A DNA stretch of 42,064 nucleotides, from contig WPIO01000460.1 in NCBI GenBank assembly GCA_009760855.2, forward strand, positions 1 to 42,064, read 5' to 3'. The notes below the pieces were generated by a model, which searched no databases, was not told where the DNA came from, and saw only the letters and a list, made by a program, of their open reading frames with translations. The DNA is from Cristatella mucedo. Taxonomy: Eukaryota > Bryozoa > Phylactolaemata > Cristatellidae. Positions 19,570 through 29,814 of this stretch are shown here, piece after piece; position 1 is the stretch's first letter; each line of letters begins with the position of its first letter. Made by a program: the position numbers and the translations under genes.

Positions 19570-20285
19570 GGAGAAATAGAGAGAAAAAGAGAGAGAGAGT
19601 GAGATTTAGAGAGAGCGAGTAAAAGAGAGTGAGTAAGAGAGAGCGAATCAGGCAGAGCTTGAGAGCAAGAGAGAGTGAGAGAGCGACAGAAAGCGGGACA
19701 TAGCGAGAGAGCAACAGAGAGCGCGCGAAAGAGAGAAAGCGAGAGAGTGAGCGAGATAGAGAGAAACAGAGACAGAGAGCAAGAGAGTGAGAGAGAGAGT
19801 GAGATATCGCTTCATAGAGAGCAAGAGAAAGCGAGCGAGAGAGCGAGAGCACGGTGAACGGAAGAAAGAGAGTGAGAAAGAGCGAGAGGAAGCAAGAGAG
19901 ATAGAGAGTGCAAGAGAGAGAGAGAGTGCAAGAGAGAGAGAGAGAGAGAGAGAAACAGAGAAAGAGGGCGAGAAAGAGAGCGGAGAGAGAGCGAGAGAAA
20001 GTGAGAGAAAGAGAGTAAAGGAGACCGAGAGATAAAGAGCAGAGAGAGTAAGCGAGAGAGAGAGAGAGAAAGTGAGACAGAGAAAGCGAAAGTGAGCGAG
20101 AGAGATAGAGGGAGCAAAAGGGAGAGAGAGAGAAAGACGGTAAGCGAAAGCGAGAGAGAGAGATTGCGATAGAGAGCGAAAGTTAGAGCGAGAGAGAGAG
20201 CGAGAGAGAGCAAGTGCGAGAGAACGAGTAGGATAGAGCAAGCGAGTGAAAGAATGCCATTTTAAGAGAACGAGAGAGATAAAGC

Positions 20286-20328
<43 letters not shown>

Positions 20329-21257
20329 CGAGAGAGAGCGAAAGCAAGAGCAATAGAGAAGAAGCGAGAGACTGAGCGATATAGAGAGAAACAGAGAGAC
20401 AGAGAACAAGAGAGTGAGAGACAGTGAAATATAGCTAGATAGAGAGCGAGCTAGAGAGTGCGAGCGAGAGAGAGCCAGAGCTTTGCGAGAGTGAGCGGGA
20501 GAAAGAGAGAGTGAGAAAGAGCGAGAGAGAGGAAGCAAGAGCGAGAGAAAGCGAGAGATAGAGAGAGCAAGAGTTGTGAGTGAGCGAACCAGAGAAAGAG
20601 ATCGGGGAGAGAGAGCAAATGAGAACGTGAGAATAAGAGAGTAAAGGAGAGCCAGTGATAGAGAGCAAGCGAGAAAGTAAGCGAGTGTCCGAGAGGAATT
20701 GAGACAGAGGAAGCGAGAGAGAGTGAGCATTAGAGATAGAGCGAGATAGAGCGAGCGAGAGCTAGGGAGCAAAAAAGAGAGAGAGCGAGAGATAGAGCAA
20801 GAGATAGGCAGACAGAGACAACTTGAGTGTGAGGGAGCAAGAGAGAGAAACAGAGTAGGAGAGCGAGTGATCGAGAGCGAGTAAGAGTGAGCGAGTTGAA
20901 GGAGAGCGTGAGAGCAAGAGAGAGCAATAGAGCGAGGGAGAGCGGGAGAAAGCGAGAGAGAGCAAGACAGAGAGCGCGAAAGAGAGAGCGAGCGAGAGAC
21001 AGAGCAACGGAGAGAGGGTTCGGGAGAGCAAGAGCAGGAGAAAGAGAAACGTGACCAAGGGCGTAAGTATAAGCAAGAGAGGGAGAGGTCGAGAGAGTGA
21101 GAGCAGGATCGAGAGCGACTGAGCGAGAACGACAAAAAGAGCGAGAACCAGAGAGAGATAGAGGCCTAGAAACGGAGAGAAAGAGCGAGCGAGAGCGACA
21201 GAGAGGAAGACCGAGAGGAAGAGAGAGCGAGACAGAAAGATCGAGATAGTGACAGCG
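17815..21257. repeat. Complex GA region (unit 2)
   Basis: 3443 bp, against 3448 and 3449 in units 1 and 3. Recognisable non-GA landmarks in fixed order include cgatcgacaatgaaattaag (17884), gcctagtgatag (~18411), accaaggtaaag (~18659), atatcgcttcatag (~19803), gaatgccattttaag (~20253), acaacttgagtgtg (~20818) and accaagggcgtaag (~21054). The gcgaga/gcaaga/gtgaga alternation pervades it. No gene recognised. Confidence 0.85.
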
Positions 21258-22110
21258 AGAGAGAGAGAGAGCGAGAGCGAGAGCAAAAGAGCGAACGGGG
21301 GGAGAGAAAGAGGAGACAGAAAAAAAACTAGAGAGAGACAGATAGAGCACGAAAAGAAAGCAAGAGAGAGAAAGCAAGCGAGAGTGAGAGAGCGAGAGAA
21401 AGCGAGAGACAGCGAGAGAGAGACAGAGTTTTAGAGAGCCGGTGACAGATAGAAAGCGCAAAAGAATGTGAGATCGCGCGAGAGTGAGAGAGAATGAGAG
21501 TCAGAGGAAGAGAAAGCGAGAGACAAAGGGAGCGAGAGAGCAAGCAACAGAGCAAGCGAGAGAGGGCGAGAAAAGATAGTGAGAGAGAGAGAGAGAACGA
21601 GTGAGAAAGAGAGCGAGAAAGAAAACAAGTGAGAGACAGCAAAATAGAGCGAAAAAGAAAACGGAAAAAGAGCTAGGGTGAGAGAGCGAGAGCAAGAGAA
21701 AATGAGCCTGCAAGAAAGCGAGAGTGCAAGAGAGAGAGAGCAAGAGAGAGGAAGCGAGAGAAAGAGGGAGAGCGAGCGGGAGAGAGACAGCGCTAGAGAG
21801 ACGGGAGAGAGAGAGAGAGAGAGCGATAGTAAAAAAGTTAGCGAGCGCGAAAGATATTGCGAGTTCGCGAAATGCGGAGCTAGTGAGAGAGAGAGAAAGC
21901 GAGTGGGAAAGCGAGTGGGAAAGCGAGTGGGAAAGCGAGTGGGAAAGCGAGAGAATGAGAGGGCGAGAGAGCGAGAGAGTAGGAGTGAGAGAGAGAGTGA
22001 GATACAGTGAGTAATAGAAGGCGAGTGAGAAAGAGCGAGAGACAAGAGCAAGAGAGAAAAAAAGGGCGAGAGACAGAGCAAGAAAGTATGAGCAAGGGAG
22101 ATGGAGCAAG
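21258..22110. repeat. D block, first copy (unit 2)
   Basis: 853 bp direct repeat of the next block. Begins (GA)n gcgagagcgagagc then gcgaacgg (21291), contains the island gcgaaagatattgcgag (21837-21886), four gcgagtgggaaa copies (21899-21946) and ends gatggagcaag. Confidence 0.9.
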
Positions 22111-22960
22111 AGAGAGAGAGAGAGCGAGAGCGAGAGCAAAAGAGCGAACGGGGGAGAGAAAGAGGAGACAGAAAAAACTAGAGAGAGACAGATAGAGCAC
22201 GAAAGAAAGCAAGAGAGAGAAAGCAAGCGAGAGTGAGAGAGCGAGAGAAAGCGAGAGACAGCGAGAGAGACAGAGTTTTAGAGAGCCGGTGACAGATAGA
22301 AAGCGCAAAAGAATGTGAGATCGCGCGAGAGTGAGAGAGAATGAGAGTCAGAGGAAGAGAAAGCGAGAGACAAAAGGGAGCGAGAGAGCAAGCAACAGAG
22401 CAAGCGAGAGAGGGCGAGAAAAGATAGTGAGAGAGAGAGAGAGAACGAGTGAGAAAGAGAGCGAGAAAGAAAACAAGTGAGAGACAGCAAAATAGAGCGA
22501 AAAAAGAAAACGGAAAAAGAGCTAGGGTGAGAGAGCGAGAGCAAGAGAAAATGAGCCTGCAAGAAAGCGAGAGTGCAAGAGAGAGAGAGAGAGAGAGAGA
22601 GGAAGCGAGAGAAAGAGGGAGAGCGAGCGGGAGAGAGACAGCGCTAGAGAGACGGAGAGAGAGAGAGAGAGAGCGATAGTAAAAAAGTTAGCGAGCGCGA
22701 AAGATATTGCGAGTTCGCGAAATGCGGAGCTAGTGAGAGAGAGAGAAAGCGAGTGGGAAAGCGAGTGGGAAAGCGAGTGGGAAAGCGAGTGGGAAAGCGA
22801 GAGAATGAGAGGGCGAGAGAGCGAGAGAGTAGGAGTGAGAGAGAGAGTGAGATACAGTGAGTAATAGAAGGCGAGTGAGAAAGAGCGAGAGACAAGAGCA
22901 AGAGAGAAAAAAAGGGCGAGAGACAGAGCAAGAAAGTATGAGCAAGGGAGATGGAGCAAG
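22111..22960. repeat. D block, second copy (unit 2)
   Basis: Nearly identical to 21258-22110. gcgaacgg is at 22144, 853 bp after the first. Four gcgagtgggaaa copies at 22749-22796. A stretch near 22585 replaces gcaagagag with pure (GA)n. Confidence 0.9.
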
Positions 22961-23242
22961 AGAGAGAGAGAGAGAGAGAGAGAGCGAAATAGAGTGAGAG
23001 AGAGCGAGAGAGAGAGTAAGCGGGAGCAATAGACTGAGGGAGAGAGCCTCAGACTAAAGTGAGACAGAAAGAGATAGCGTAAGAACGAAATAGCGAAGGA
23101 GAGAGCAGAAGAGAGCGTAAAATACCAAGAGAAAAAGGAGTAGCGGGAGCGAATAAAAAGAGAGCGAGTGAGGTTACAAGTGAGTGGAGAGAGAGCAGGA
23201 GAGGGCGAGATGGTAAGAACGAGAAAACAGAGAGTGCGGGAA
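22961..23242. repeat. D tail and flank to AT-rich segment (unit 2)
   Basis: Unit-specific non-tandem GA sequence with landmarks gagcctcagactaaagtg (~23046) and gcgtaaaataccaagag. Also in unit 3, absent from unit 1. Ends gagtgcgggaacttaaatt. Confidence 0.85.
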
Positions 23243-24580
23243 CTTAAATTATTATATGAGAGGATTTATAAAGGTAAAGGATATATATATTTAAAAAAGG
23301 CGCGTAAATGGTTTTATTAGGAGAGATAACTTCTTCAAAATGTGGGTGGAAGGTATTACCAGTAGGATAATCATCACTTCAAGAGATTTGTTATAACAAT
23401 TAAGGATATATTTTCCAAAAAAGAACGAGTAAATGGTTTTATTAGTAGATCACTTACTCGTAATGCCTGCGGTCAAAGATCCTTCTAGTAAAATAATAAA
23501 TTATTCAATAAGCCTATGTAAAGAAATCATGGATATATTGCTCCGGAAGAAAAGACGCGTAAATGGTTTGAGCAGTGTAGATAACTTACTAAGAAGGCCG
23601 GCGGTTTAAAGGTTCCAACAGCGGGATAGCGAAGTAATAATTGAAAATAATGACATGTATTATTTAAATTAATGAATAATGATTAAGGATATATACTTCC
23701 AATAAAACAAAGTAACCATAACAAGTCTTAGCAGGGAAGAACGCCGGCGCTTTGTTGCATCGGCCAGCGGGCTAATAAATCACTTTTTGACACAATAGTT
23801 ATCGCTAAAGGATACACAGTTCTAGAAGAAAAGACGCGTAAATGGTTTAAGGAGGGAAGATAACTTACTCGAAACGCCAGTGGTTATAGAGTACCACATG
23901 TAAGATACAATATTTAATGAGACTATGTATACAACTAAAGGATGTATATTTCCGAAAGAGAAGACGCGTAAATAGTTTTAGCGGGGTAAACAACTTACTC
24001 GGAACGCTGATGTTTTGATGATTCTACCAGCATACTATCGAAGTATTTATTGAGACTAATTTAAACACTAAAGGATGTATATTTCCGAAAGAAAAGATGC
24101 GTAAATGGTTTCAGCAGGGCAAATAACTTACTCGGAACTACGGCGGTTTGACGGATCTACCAGCAGGATAACGGAGTATTTCTTAAGTAATCTTAACACT
24201 AAAGGATATATCTTTCTGGAAGAAACACGGGGCGAAAAAAGTTTCAGCAGGGCAGATAAGTAACCTGAACGTAAGTAACGCCTGCGGTATAAAGTATCTA
24301 CCAGAGTGGTAATGAATTATTTATTAGGACAATTAATAATACTAGAGGATATGCGTTGATGGAAGACAAGACGTGTAAATGGTTTGTGCAGGAAAGATAA
24401 CTTGCTCGAAAAGCCGGCGGTTTAAAAGATGTACCAGCGGTTAACGAAGTACCCTTTGAGACTAATTATACCACTAAAGGATATAGATTTCTGGAAGAAA
24501 TAAGGCGCCTAAAAAGTTTCATCAGCGGTATAAGTTTCCTGCAACACCTGCTGTTTGAAAGATCTACCATTGGGTCAACA
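23243..24580. repeat. AT-rich array of ten ~131-bp monomers (unit 2)
   Basis: First monomer start 23274, last 24474: 1200 bp apart against 1202 in unit 1. Differences from unit 1 are few, for example cgccggcgc for cgcctgcgc (~23743) and one missing t in aaatggtttaagg. Confidence 0.9.
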
Positions 24581-24722
24581 GACCGCCGTCGACTAGCGAT
24601 AGCGACGAGCGACCTTATAGTGGTGAGTGACCTATAACAAGAAGCTAGTGTCGAAGGAAGCAGTAATATGTAATATTATATATATATATATATGTATATA
24701 AAATTATATATATATATTATAA
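24581..24722. repeat. First lead-in and TA tract before module i (unit 2 end)
   Basis: gaccgccgtcgactagcgat through gaagctagtgtcg, then the TA tract 24664-24720. Confidence 0.85.
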
Positions 24723-24917
24723 GTTAGAATATACAACAAGAGATATAAGCTGGTAGTCCTTTCAAACTATTGGTAATCATCACAAGGAAATTCCCTTTCC
24801 TGCTGAAAAAAAAAAAACAATTTTTTTTTGCCTTCGTACAGCCTTCAATTTAAGAAAGTAAACATCCTAAACTTAGTGTCAGCTCGGCCGACTTATGACC
24901 TAAATGACCAGATAGAA
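24723..24917 (+). repeat. Module i (units 2/3 boundary), TATA-less
   Basis: Same as 12430-12617, again aatttaag in place of TATATAAG, so the loss is fixed across units. The A and T homopolymers differ in length. Confidence 0.8.
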
Positions 24918-25170
24918 ACCGCAAGAGATAGACCACAAGCTACATACCTTCAGTGAGAGACCGCAAGCGAGAAGCCGCCAGAGAGACCGCCAGCGAGAGA
25001 CTGCCGAAGAGAAACCGCCGTCGACTAGCGATTGTGACGAGCGACGAGCGAATTTATAGAGGCTAGCGACCTATAACAAGGAGCGAGTGACAGAAGATAT
25101 AATATTTAATATATTATATAAATATATATATATATATATTTATATATCATATATAATATATATATATAAT
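24918..25170. repeat. Short CpG array, second lead-in and TA tract (unit 3)
   Basis: CpG monomers to ~25010, lead-in gtcgactagcgattgtg to ~25095, TA tract 25096-25170, with a longer alternating TA core than unit 2. Confidence 0.87.
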
Positions 25171-25173
25171 AAG

Positions 25174-25380
25174 ATAGTAGATAGAACAAGTGATAGAAGC
25201 TGGTAGTTCCTTTAAACCACCTTTATCACAAGGGAATTATCTTTCCTGCTAAAAACAATAAACATTTATTTCTTACCTCCGTGAAAAATACGTCTATATA
25301 AGAAAAGGAAAATCCTAAACTTAGTGTCAGCTCGACCGACCTATGACCTAAACGACTATGCACGTAAACACGGATAGAGG
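25174..25380 (+). promoter_or_regulatory. Promoter-like module ii (unit 3)
   Basis: TATATAAG at 25295-25302, then ctaaacttag 20 bp after the TATA start. Identical to 12881-13085 by eye over the core. Confidence 0.45.
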
Positions 25381-26110
25381 CCGCAAGAGACAGACCACCA
25401 GCTGCATACTGTCGGTGGGAGACCGCAAGCGTGAGGCCGCCAGACTGGTGGCGAGAGACCGACGGCAAGAGACCGCCAGCCAGAGCATGTCAACGAGTAA
25501 CCGCCGGTAAGAGACCGCCAGAGTGAGTGACTGCCTGCGAATGACCGCCAGCGAGAGACCGCTAGCGAGAATCCGTTAAAGAGACCGCCAGAGAGGGACA
25601 GCCCGCGAATGACCGCTAGCGAGAGACCAGTTGCTACAGACCGGTACAGATATACCGCTAGACCGCTAGCGCCAGGCCGCAAGCGAGATACCATGAAAAA
25701 GGAACCGCCAGACCGCCATAATGAGACCGTAAGAAAAAAACGGCCTGCGAGATACTGCAAACGAGAGACCGCTAGTGAGAAACCATAAAAGAGAGACTGC
25801 CAGACCGCTAGAGAGAGTCGGCCCGCGAATGACCACTACCACTAGCGAGATACCACTAGCGAGAGACCGTTAAAAAGAGACTGCCATACCGCAAGCGAGA
25901 TACCGCAAGCGAGATACCGCAAACGAGAGACCGCAAACGAGAGACCGCAAGCGAGATACCGCAAGCGAGAGACCGCAAACGAGAGACCGCAAACGAGAGA
26001 CCGCTAGCGAGACACCGCCAGACAGAGATTGCCAGAGACAGACCGCCAGCTACATACCGCCAGGTTCAAACCGCCAGTGAGAGACCGCCAGCGAGAGACT
26101 GCTGAAGAGA
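25381..26110. repeat. 14-bp CpG-rich array between modules ii and iii (unit 3)
   Basis: Slightly longer than in unit 2: extra gagataccgcaagc/gagagaccgcaaac copies around 25905-26005 and a duplicated accact near 25842. Confidence 0.9.
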
Positions 26111-26249
26111 GACCGCCGTAGACTAGCGATAGCGACTAGCGACAAGCGACTTTACACAGACGAGCGACCTATAAGGAGCGAGAAACAGAAAAAACATTAT
26201 ATAATATATGAATTTTACAGATATATATATATATATATATATATATATT
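26111..26249. repeat. Third lead-in and TA tract (unit 3)
   Basis: gtagactagcgatagcgac to gagaaacag, then TA tract 26196-26249 with about 28 bp pure TA. Confidence 0.87.
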
Positions 26250-26467
26250 GATAGAAGATAGAGCAAGAGATAGAAGCTGGTAGTTCCTTCAAACCACCGT
26301 TATCATCAACCACAGTCACAAGGAAATTATCTCCCCTGCTAAAAGAAAAATAGACACTCATTTTTAACGTTCATGAAAAGTACGACTATATAAGATAATG
26401 AAAATACTAAACTTAGTGTAAGCTCGGCTGACTAATGTCCTGAATGACAATGCACGTAAACACAGAC
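26250..26467 (+). promoter_or_regulatory. Promoter-like module iii (unit 3)
   Basis: TATATAAG at 26387-26394 followed at the fixed 20 bp spacing by ctaaacttagtgtaagctcg. Upstream elements are as in 13924-14141. Confidence 0.45.
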
Positions 26468-26930
26468 AGAGACCGCCAGAAAGAAACCACCAGACCAGCT
26501 ACATAGTGACTGACAGTGAGAGACGCCAGCGAGCGGCCGCCAGAATGCTACTGAGAGACCGACGGCGAGAGACCGCCAGCCAAAGCCAGCTAAAGAGTAA
26601 CCGCCGGTAAGAGAGCGCCAGAGAGTGACGGCCCGCGAATGACAGCCAGTGGGAGACCGCTAGCGAGAGACCGTTAATGAGGTATCGCCAGACCCATAGC
26701 GAAGGACCGTGAAAAAGTGACCGCCAGAGTGAGACCGCCAGCGAGTAACCGTGAAAGTGAGCATCAGAGAAAGATGGTCCGCGAATGACCGCTAGCGAGA
26801 AGTAGCTACAAACGAGAGATACCGCTGGACCGCTAGCGCCGGGCCTCTAGTGAGAACGAGTGACCGCAACACAGATATTGCCAGAGACTGTGCGCCAGCT
26901 ACATACCGCTAGTGAGAGACTGCAGAAGAC
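26468..26930. repeat. 14-bp CpG-rich array after module iii (unit 3)
   Basis: As 14142-14600, with gagagataccgctgg in place of gcccgctgg near 26814. This looks like a local gain of half a monomer. Confidence 0.88.
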
Positions 26931-27012
26931 AGACCGCCGTAGGAGTTAGCGACTTAATAGGGACGAGCGACCTATGAGAAGAAAGAGGCAGAATATTATG
27001 TAATTTGATTGA
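26931..27012. repeat. Fourth lead-in without a promoter module (unit 3)
   Basis: ccgtaggagttagcgactta, then cctatgagaagaaagaggc and attatgtaatttgattg. Confidence 0.8.
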
Positions 27013-27078
27013 AGAAAGAACGCGAAAGAACGAGAAAGAACGAGAAAGAACGCGAGAGAACGAGAAAGAACGCGAGAG
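27013..27078. repeat. gaacgcgaga 10-mers (unit 3)
   Basis: Six or seven copies of aacgcgaaag, aacgagaaag and aacgcgagag. Confidence 0.9.
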
Positions 27079-27260
27079 TTAGTTAGAGAGCTAGAGTTAG
27101 AGAGCTAGAGTTAGAGAGCTAGAGTTAGAGAGCTAAAGTTAGAGAGCTAGAGTTAGAGAGCTAGAGTTAGAGAGCTAGAGTTAGAGAGCTAGAGTTAGAG
27201 AGCTAGAGTTAGAGAGCTAGAGTTAAAGTTAGAGAGCTAGAGTTAAAGTGAGAGCTGAAG
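27079..27260. repeat. 14-mer array ctagagttagagag (unit 3, first)
   Basis: About twelve copies, one with ctaaag; ends in irregular gttaaagttagag and gttaaagtgagag steps. Confidence 0.93.
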
Positions 27261-27690
27261 TAGAACGAAAAAGAGCTAGAGTAGAACGAGAGAGAACGAG
27301 ATAGAACGAGAGAGAGCGGTAGAGAACGAGACAGAACGAGATAGAACGAGAGAACGAGAGAACGAGAAAACAAGAAAACGAGAGAGAACGAGAGAGAACG
27401 AGAGAGAACGAGAGAGAACGAGAGAGAGCGGGAGAAAACGAGACAGAACGAAATAGAACGAGACAGAACGAGATCGATTGAGATCGAACGAGATGAACGA
27501 GATGAACGAGATGAACGAGATGTAACGAGATGGAGCGAGATAAAAAACGACAGAGAACGAGATGGAACGAGATAAAACGAGAGAACAAGAGACCGAGAGA
27601 GCTAGAGTTAGCGAGAGAGCTAGAGTTGGAGAGAGAGAGCGAGAGCTAGAGTTGGAGAGAGAGAGAGAGAGAGCGAGAGCGAGAGCTAGC
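27261..27690. repeat. 10-bp GA arrays and S block (unit 3, first)
   Basis: acgagagaga and acgagacaga copies, acgagatga run (27486-27520), gataaaaaacgacag closing segment, then the S block starting at 27591 (accgagagagctagag). Confidence 0.9.
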
Positions 27691-28157
27691 GCTAGAGTTA
27701 GAGAGCTAGAGTTAGAGAGCTAGAGTTAGAGAGCTAGAGTTAGAGAGCTAGAGTTAGAGAGCTAGAGTTAGAGAGCTAGAGTTAGAGAGCTAGAGTTAGA
27801 GAGCTAGAGTTAGAGAGCTAGAGTTAGAGAGCTAGAGTTAGAGAGCTAGAGTTAGAGAGCTAGAGTTAGAGAGCTAGAGTTAGAGAGCTAGAGTTAGAGA
27901 GCAGAGTTAGAGTTAGAGTTAGAGAGCTAGAGTTAGAGAGCTAGAGTTAGAGAGCTAGAGTTAGAGAGCTAGAGTTAGAGAGCTAGAGTTAGAGAGCTAG
28001 AGTTAGAGAGCTAGAGTTAGAGAGCTAGAGTTAGAGAGCTAGAGTTAGAGAGCTAGAGTTAGAGAGCTAGAGTTAGAGAGCTAGAGTTAGAGAGCTAGAG
28101 TTAGAGAGCTAGAGTTAGAGAGCTAGAGTTAGAGAGCTAGAGTTAGAGAGCTAGAGT
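27691..28157. repeat. Longest clean 14-mer array (unit 3)
   Basis: About 33 copies of ctagagttagagag, perfect except for one interruption near 27900 (gcagagttagagttagag). Same family as the 8-10 copy arrays in units 2 and 4. Confidence 0.96.
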
Positions 28158-28593
28158 AGAACGAGAGAGAACGAGAGAGAACGAGAGAGAGCGGGAGCAA
28201 ACGAGAGAGAACGAGAGAACGAGAAAACAAGTAAACAAGAGAGAACGAGAGAACGAGAAAACGAGAAGACGAGAGAAAACGAAAGAACGAGAGAGTACGA
28301 GAGAGAACGAGAGAGAACGAGAGAGAACGAGAGAGAACGAGAGAGAACGAGAGAGAACGAGAGAACGAGAGAGAACGAGATCGATTGAGATCGAACGAGA
28401 TGAACGAGATGTAACGAGATGGAGCGAGATAAAAAACGAGAGAGAACGAGATGGAACGAGATAAAACGAGAGAACAAGAGACCGAGAGAGCTAGAGTTAG
28501 CGAGAGAGCTAGAGTTGGAGAGAGAGAGCGAGAGCTAGAGTTGGAGAGAGAGAGAGAGAGAGCGAGAGCTAGAGTTGGAGAGAGAGCTAGCGC
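28158..28593. repeat. 10-bp GA arrays and S block (unit 3, second)
   Basis: Repeats the content of 27261-27690. The S block marker accgagagagctagag recurs 887-889 bp after the first (27592 to 28481). No palindrome lies between. Confidence 0.9.
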
Positions 28594-28841
28594 TAGAGTT
28601 AGAGAGCTAGAGTTAGAGAGCTAGAGTTAGAGAGCTAGAGTTAGAGAGCTAGAGTTAGAGAGCTAGAGTTAGAGAGCTAGAGTTAGAGAGCTAGAGTTAG
28701 AGAGCTAGAGTTAGAGAGCTAGAGTTAGAGAACGAGAGAGAACGAGAGAGAACGAGAGAGAACGAGAGAGAACGAGAGAGAACGAGAGAGAACGAGAGAG
28801 AACGAGAGAGAACAACAGAGCTAGAGTTAGAGAGAGAGAGC
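28594..28841. repeat. 14-mer then acgagagaga arrays (unit 3, third)
   Basis: About nine 14-mers (28594-28731) ending directly in gagaacgagag, then eight or so 10-mers and ctagagttagagagag. Confidence 0.93.
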
Positions 28842-28867
28842 TAAAGTTAGAGAGCTCTCTAACTCTA
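28842..28867. repeat. P1-type palindrome with one mismatch (unit 3)
   Basis: The left arm is taaagttagagag, so one pair is broken. The aaagttagaaag and intact 14-mer that precede the junction elsewhere are missing, consistent with loss of one monomer. Confidence 0.9.
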
Positions 28868-29419
28868 CGAGATGTAACGAGATGTAACGAGATGTAACGA
28901 GATAGAAGTAGATAGAACGAGAAAGAGAAAGAACGAGATAGAACGAGATAGAACGAGAGAGAACGAGAGAGAACGAGAGACAACGAGAGAAAACAAGAGA
29001 GAATGAGAAAACGAGAGAACGAGAAAGAACGAGAGAGAGCTCTCTAACTCTACGAGATAGAACGAGACGAAATGACATGAAACGAGATGGAACGAGATGG
29101 AACGAGATGAAACGAGATAGAACGAGATAGAACGAGAACGAGATAGAACGAGATGGAGAGAGAACGAGAAAACGAGAGAACGAGAGAGAACGAAAGAGAA
29201 CGATAGAGAACGAGAGAGAACGAGAGAGAACGAGAGAGAATGAGAGAGAACGAGAGAGAATGAGTGAGAACGAGAGAGAACGAGAGAGAACGAGAGAGAA
29301 CGAGAGAGAACGAGAGAGAACGAGAGAGAACGAGAGAGAACGAGAGAGAACGAGAGAGAACGAGAGAGAACGAGAGAGAGAGCTAGAGTTAGAAAGAGAG
29401 AGAGCTAGACTTAGAGAGC
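28868..29419. repeat. 10-bp GA arrays between P1 and P3 (unit 3)
   Basis: acgagatgta, acgagataga, acgagagaga copies, with the P2 inverted element at 29040-29052 and a long acgagagaga run at 29270-29380. Confidence 0.9.
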
Positions 29420-29445
29420 TAGAGTTAGAGAGCTCTCTAACTCTA
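29420..29445. repeat. Perfect 26-bp palindrome, P3 type (unit 3)
   Basis: The only P3 site in this unit; units 1 and 2 have two each. Confidence 0.95.
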
Positions 29446-29814
29446 CGAGATGGAACGAGATGGAACGAGATGGAACGAGATGAAACGAGATGAAATGAGA
29501 TGGAACGAGATGAAACGAGATGGAACGATATAGAACGAGATAGAGCGAGGTAGAACGAGATGGAACGAGATGAAACGAGATGAAACGAGATGAAATGAGA
29601 TGGAACGAGATGAAACGAGATAGAACGAGAACGAGATAGAACAGGAGAGAACGAGATAGGACAGGAGAGAACGAGATAGAACGAGAAGAGAGTGAGAGAG
29701 AGAAACGGGAGATAGAGTGAGAAGAGACAGAGAGACAGAGAGACAGAGACCGAGGGAGACAGAGAACGAAAGAGAGCGACAGAGCGAGAGAGAGCGAGAT
29801 AGAACGAGATAGAA
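29446..29814. repeat. acgagatgga 10-mers and marker segment (unit 3)
   Basis: As 17421-17814 but lacks about 25 bp (gagttagagagagagcaag) near 29685. Confidence 0.9.

Larger units (their letters stand above)
12502..24794 (+). repeat. 12-kb higher-order repeat, unit 2
   Basis: Second full copy, 12293 bp, clean throughout and the best reference for the layout: module i tail, module ii (12881-13085), module iii (13924-14141), GA arrays (14697-17814), complex GA (17815-21257), two D blocks (21258-22960), tail (22961-23242) and ten AT-rich monomers (23243-24580). All components keep the same order and orientation as in units 1 and 3. Confidence 0.95.

Noticed and set aside
27691-28157. Telomere repeat, because of the regular ttag motif
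   Set aside because: The step is 14 bp ctagagttagagag, not TTAGG or TTAGGG, and it is internal and interrupted by other arrays.
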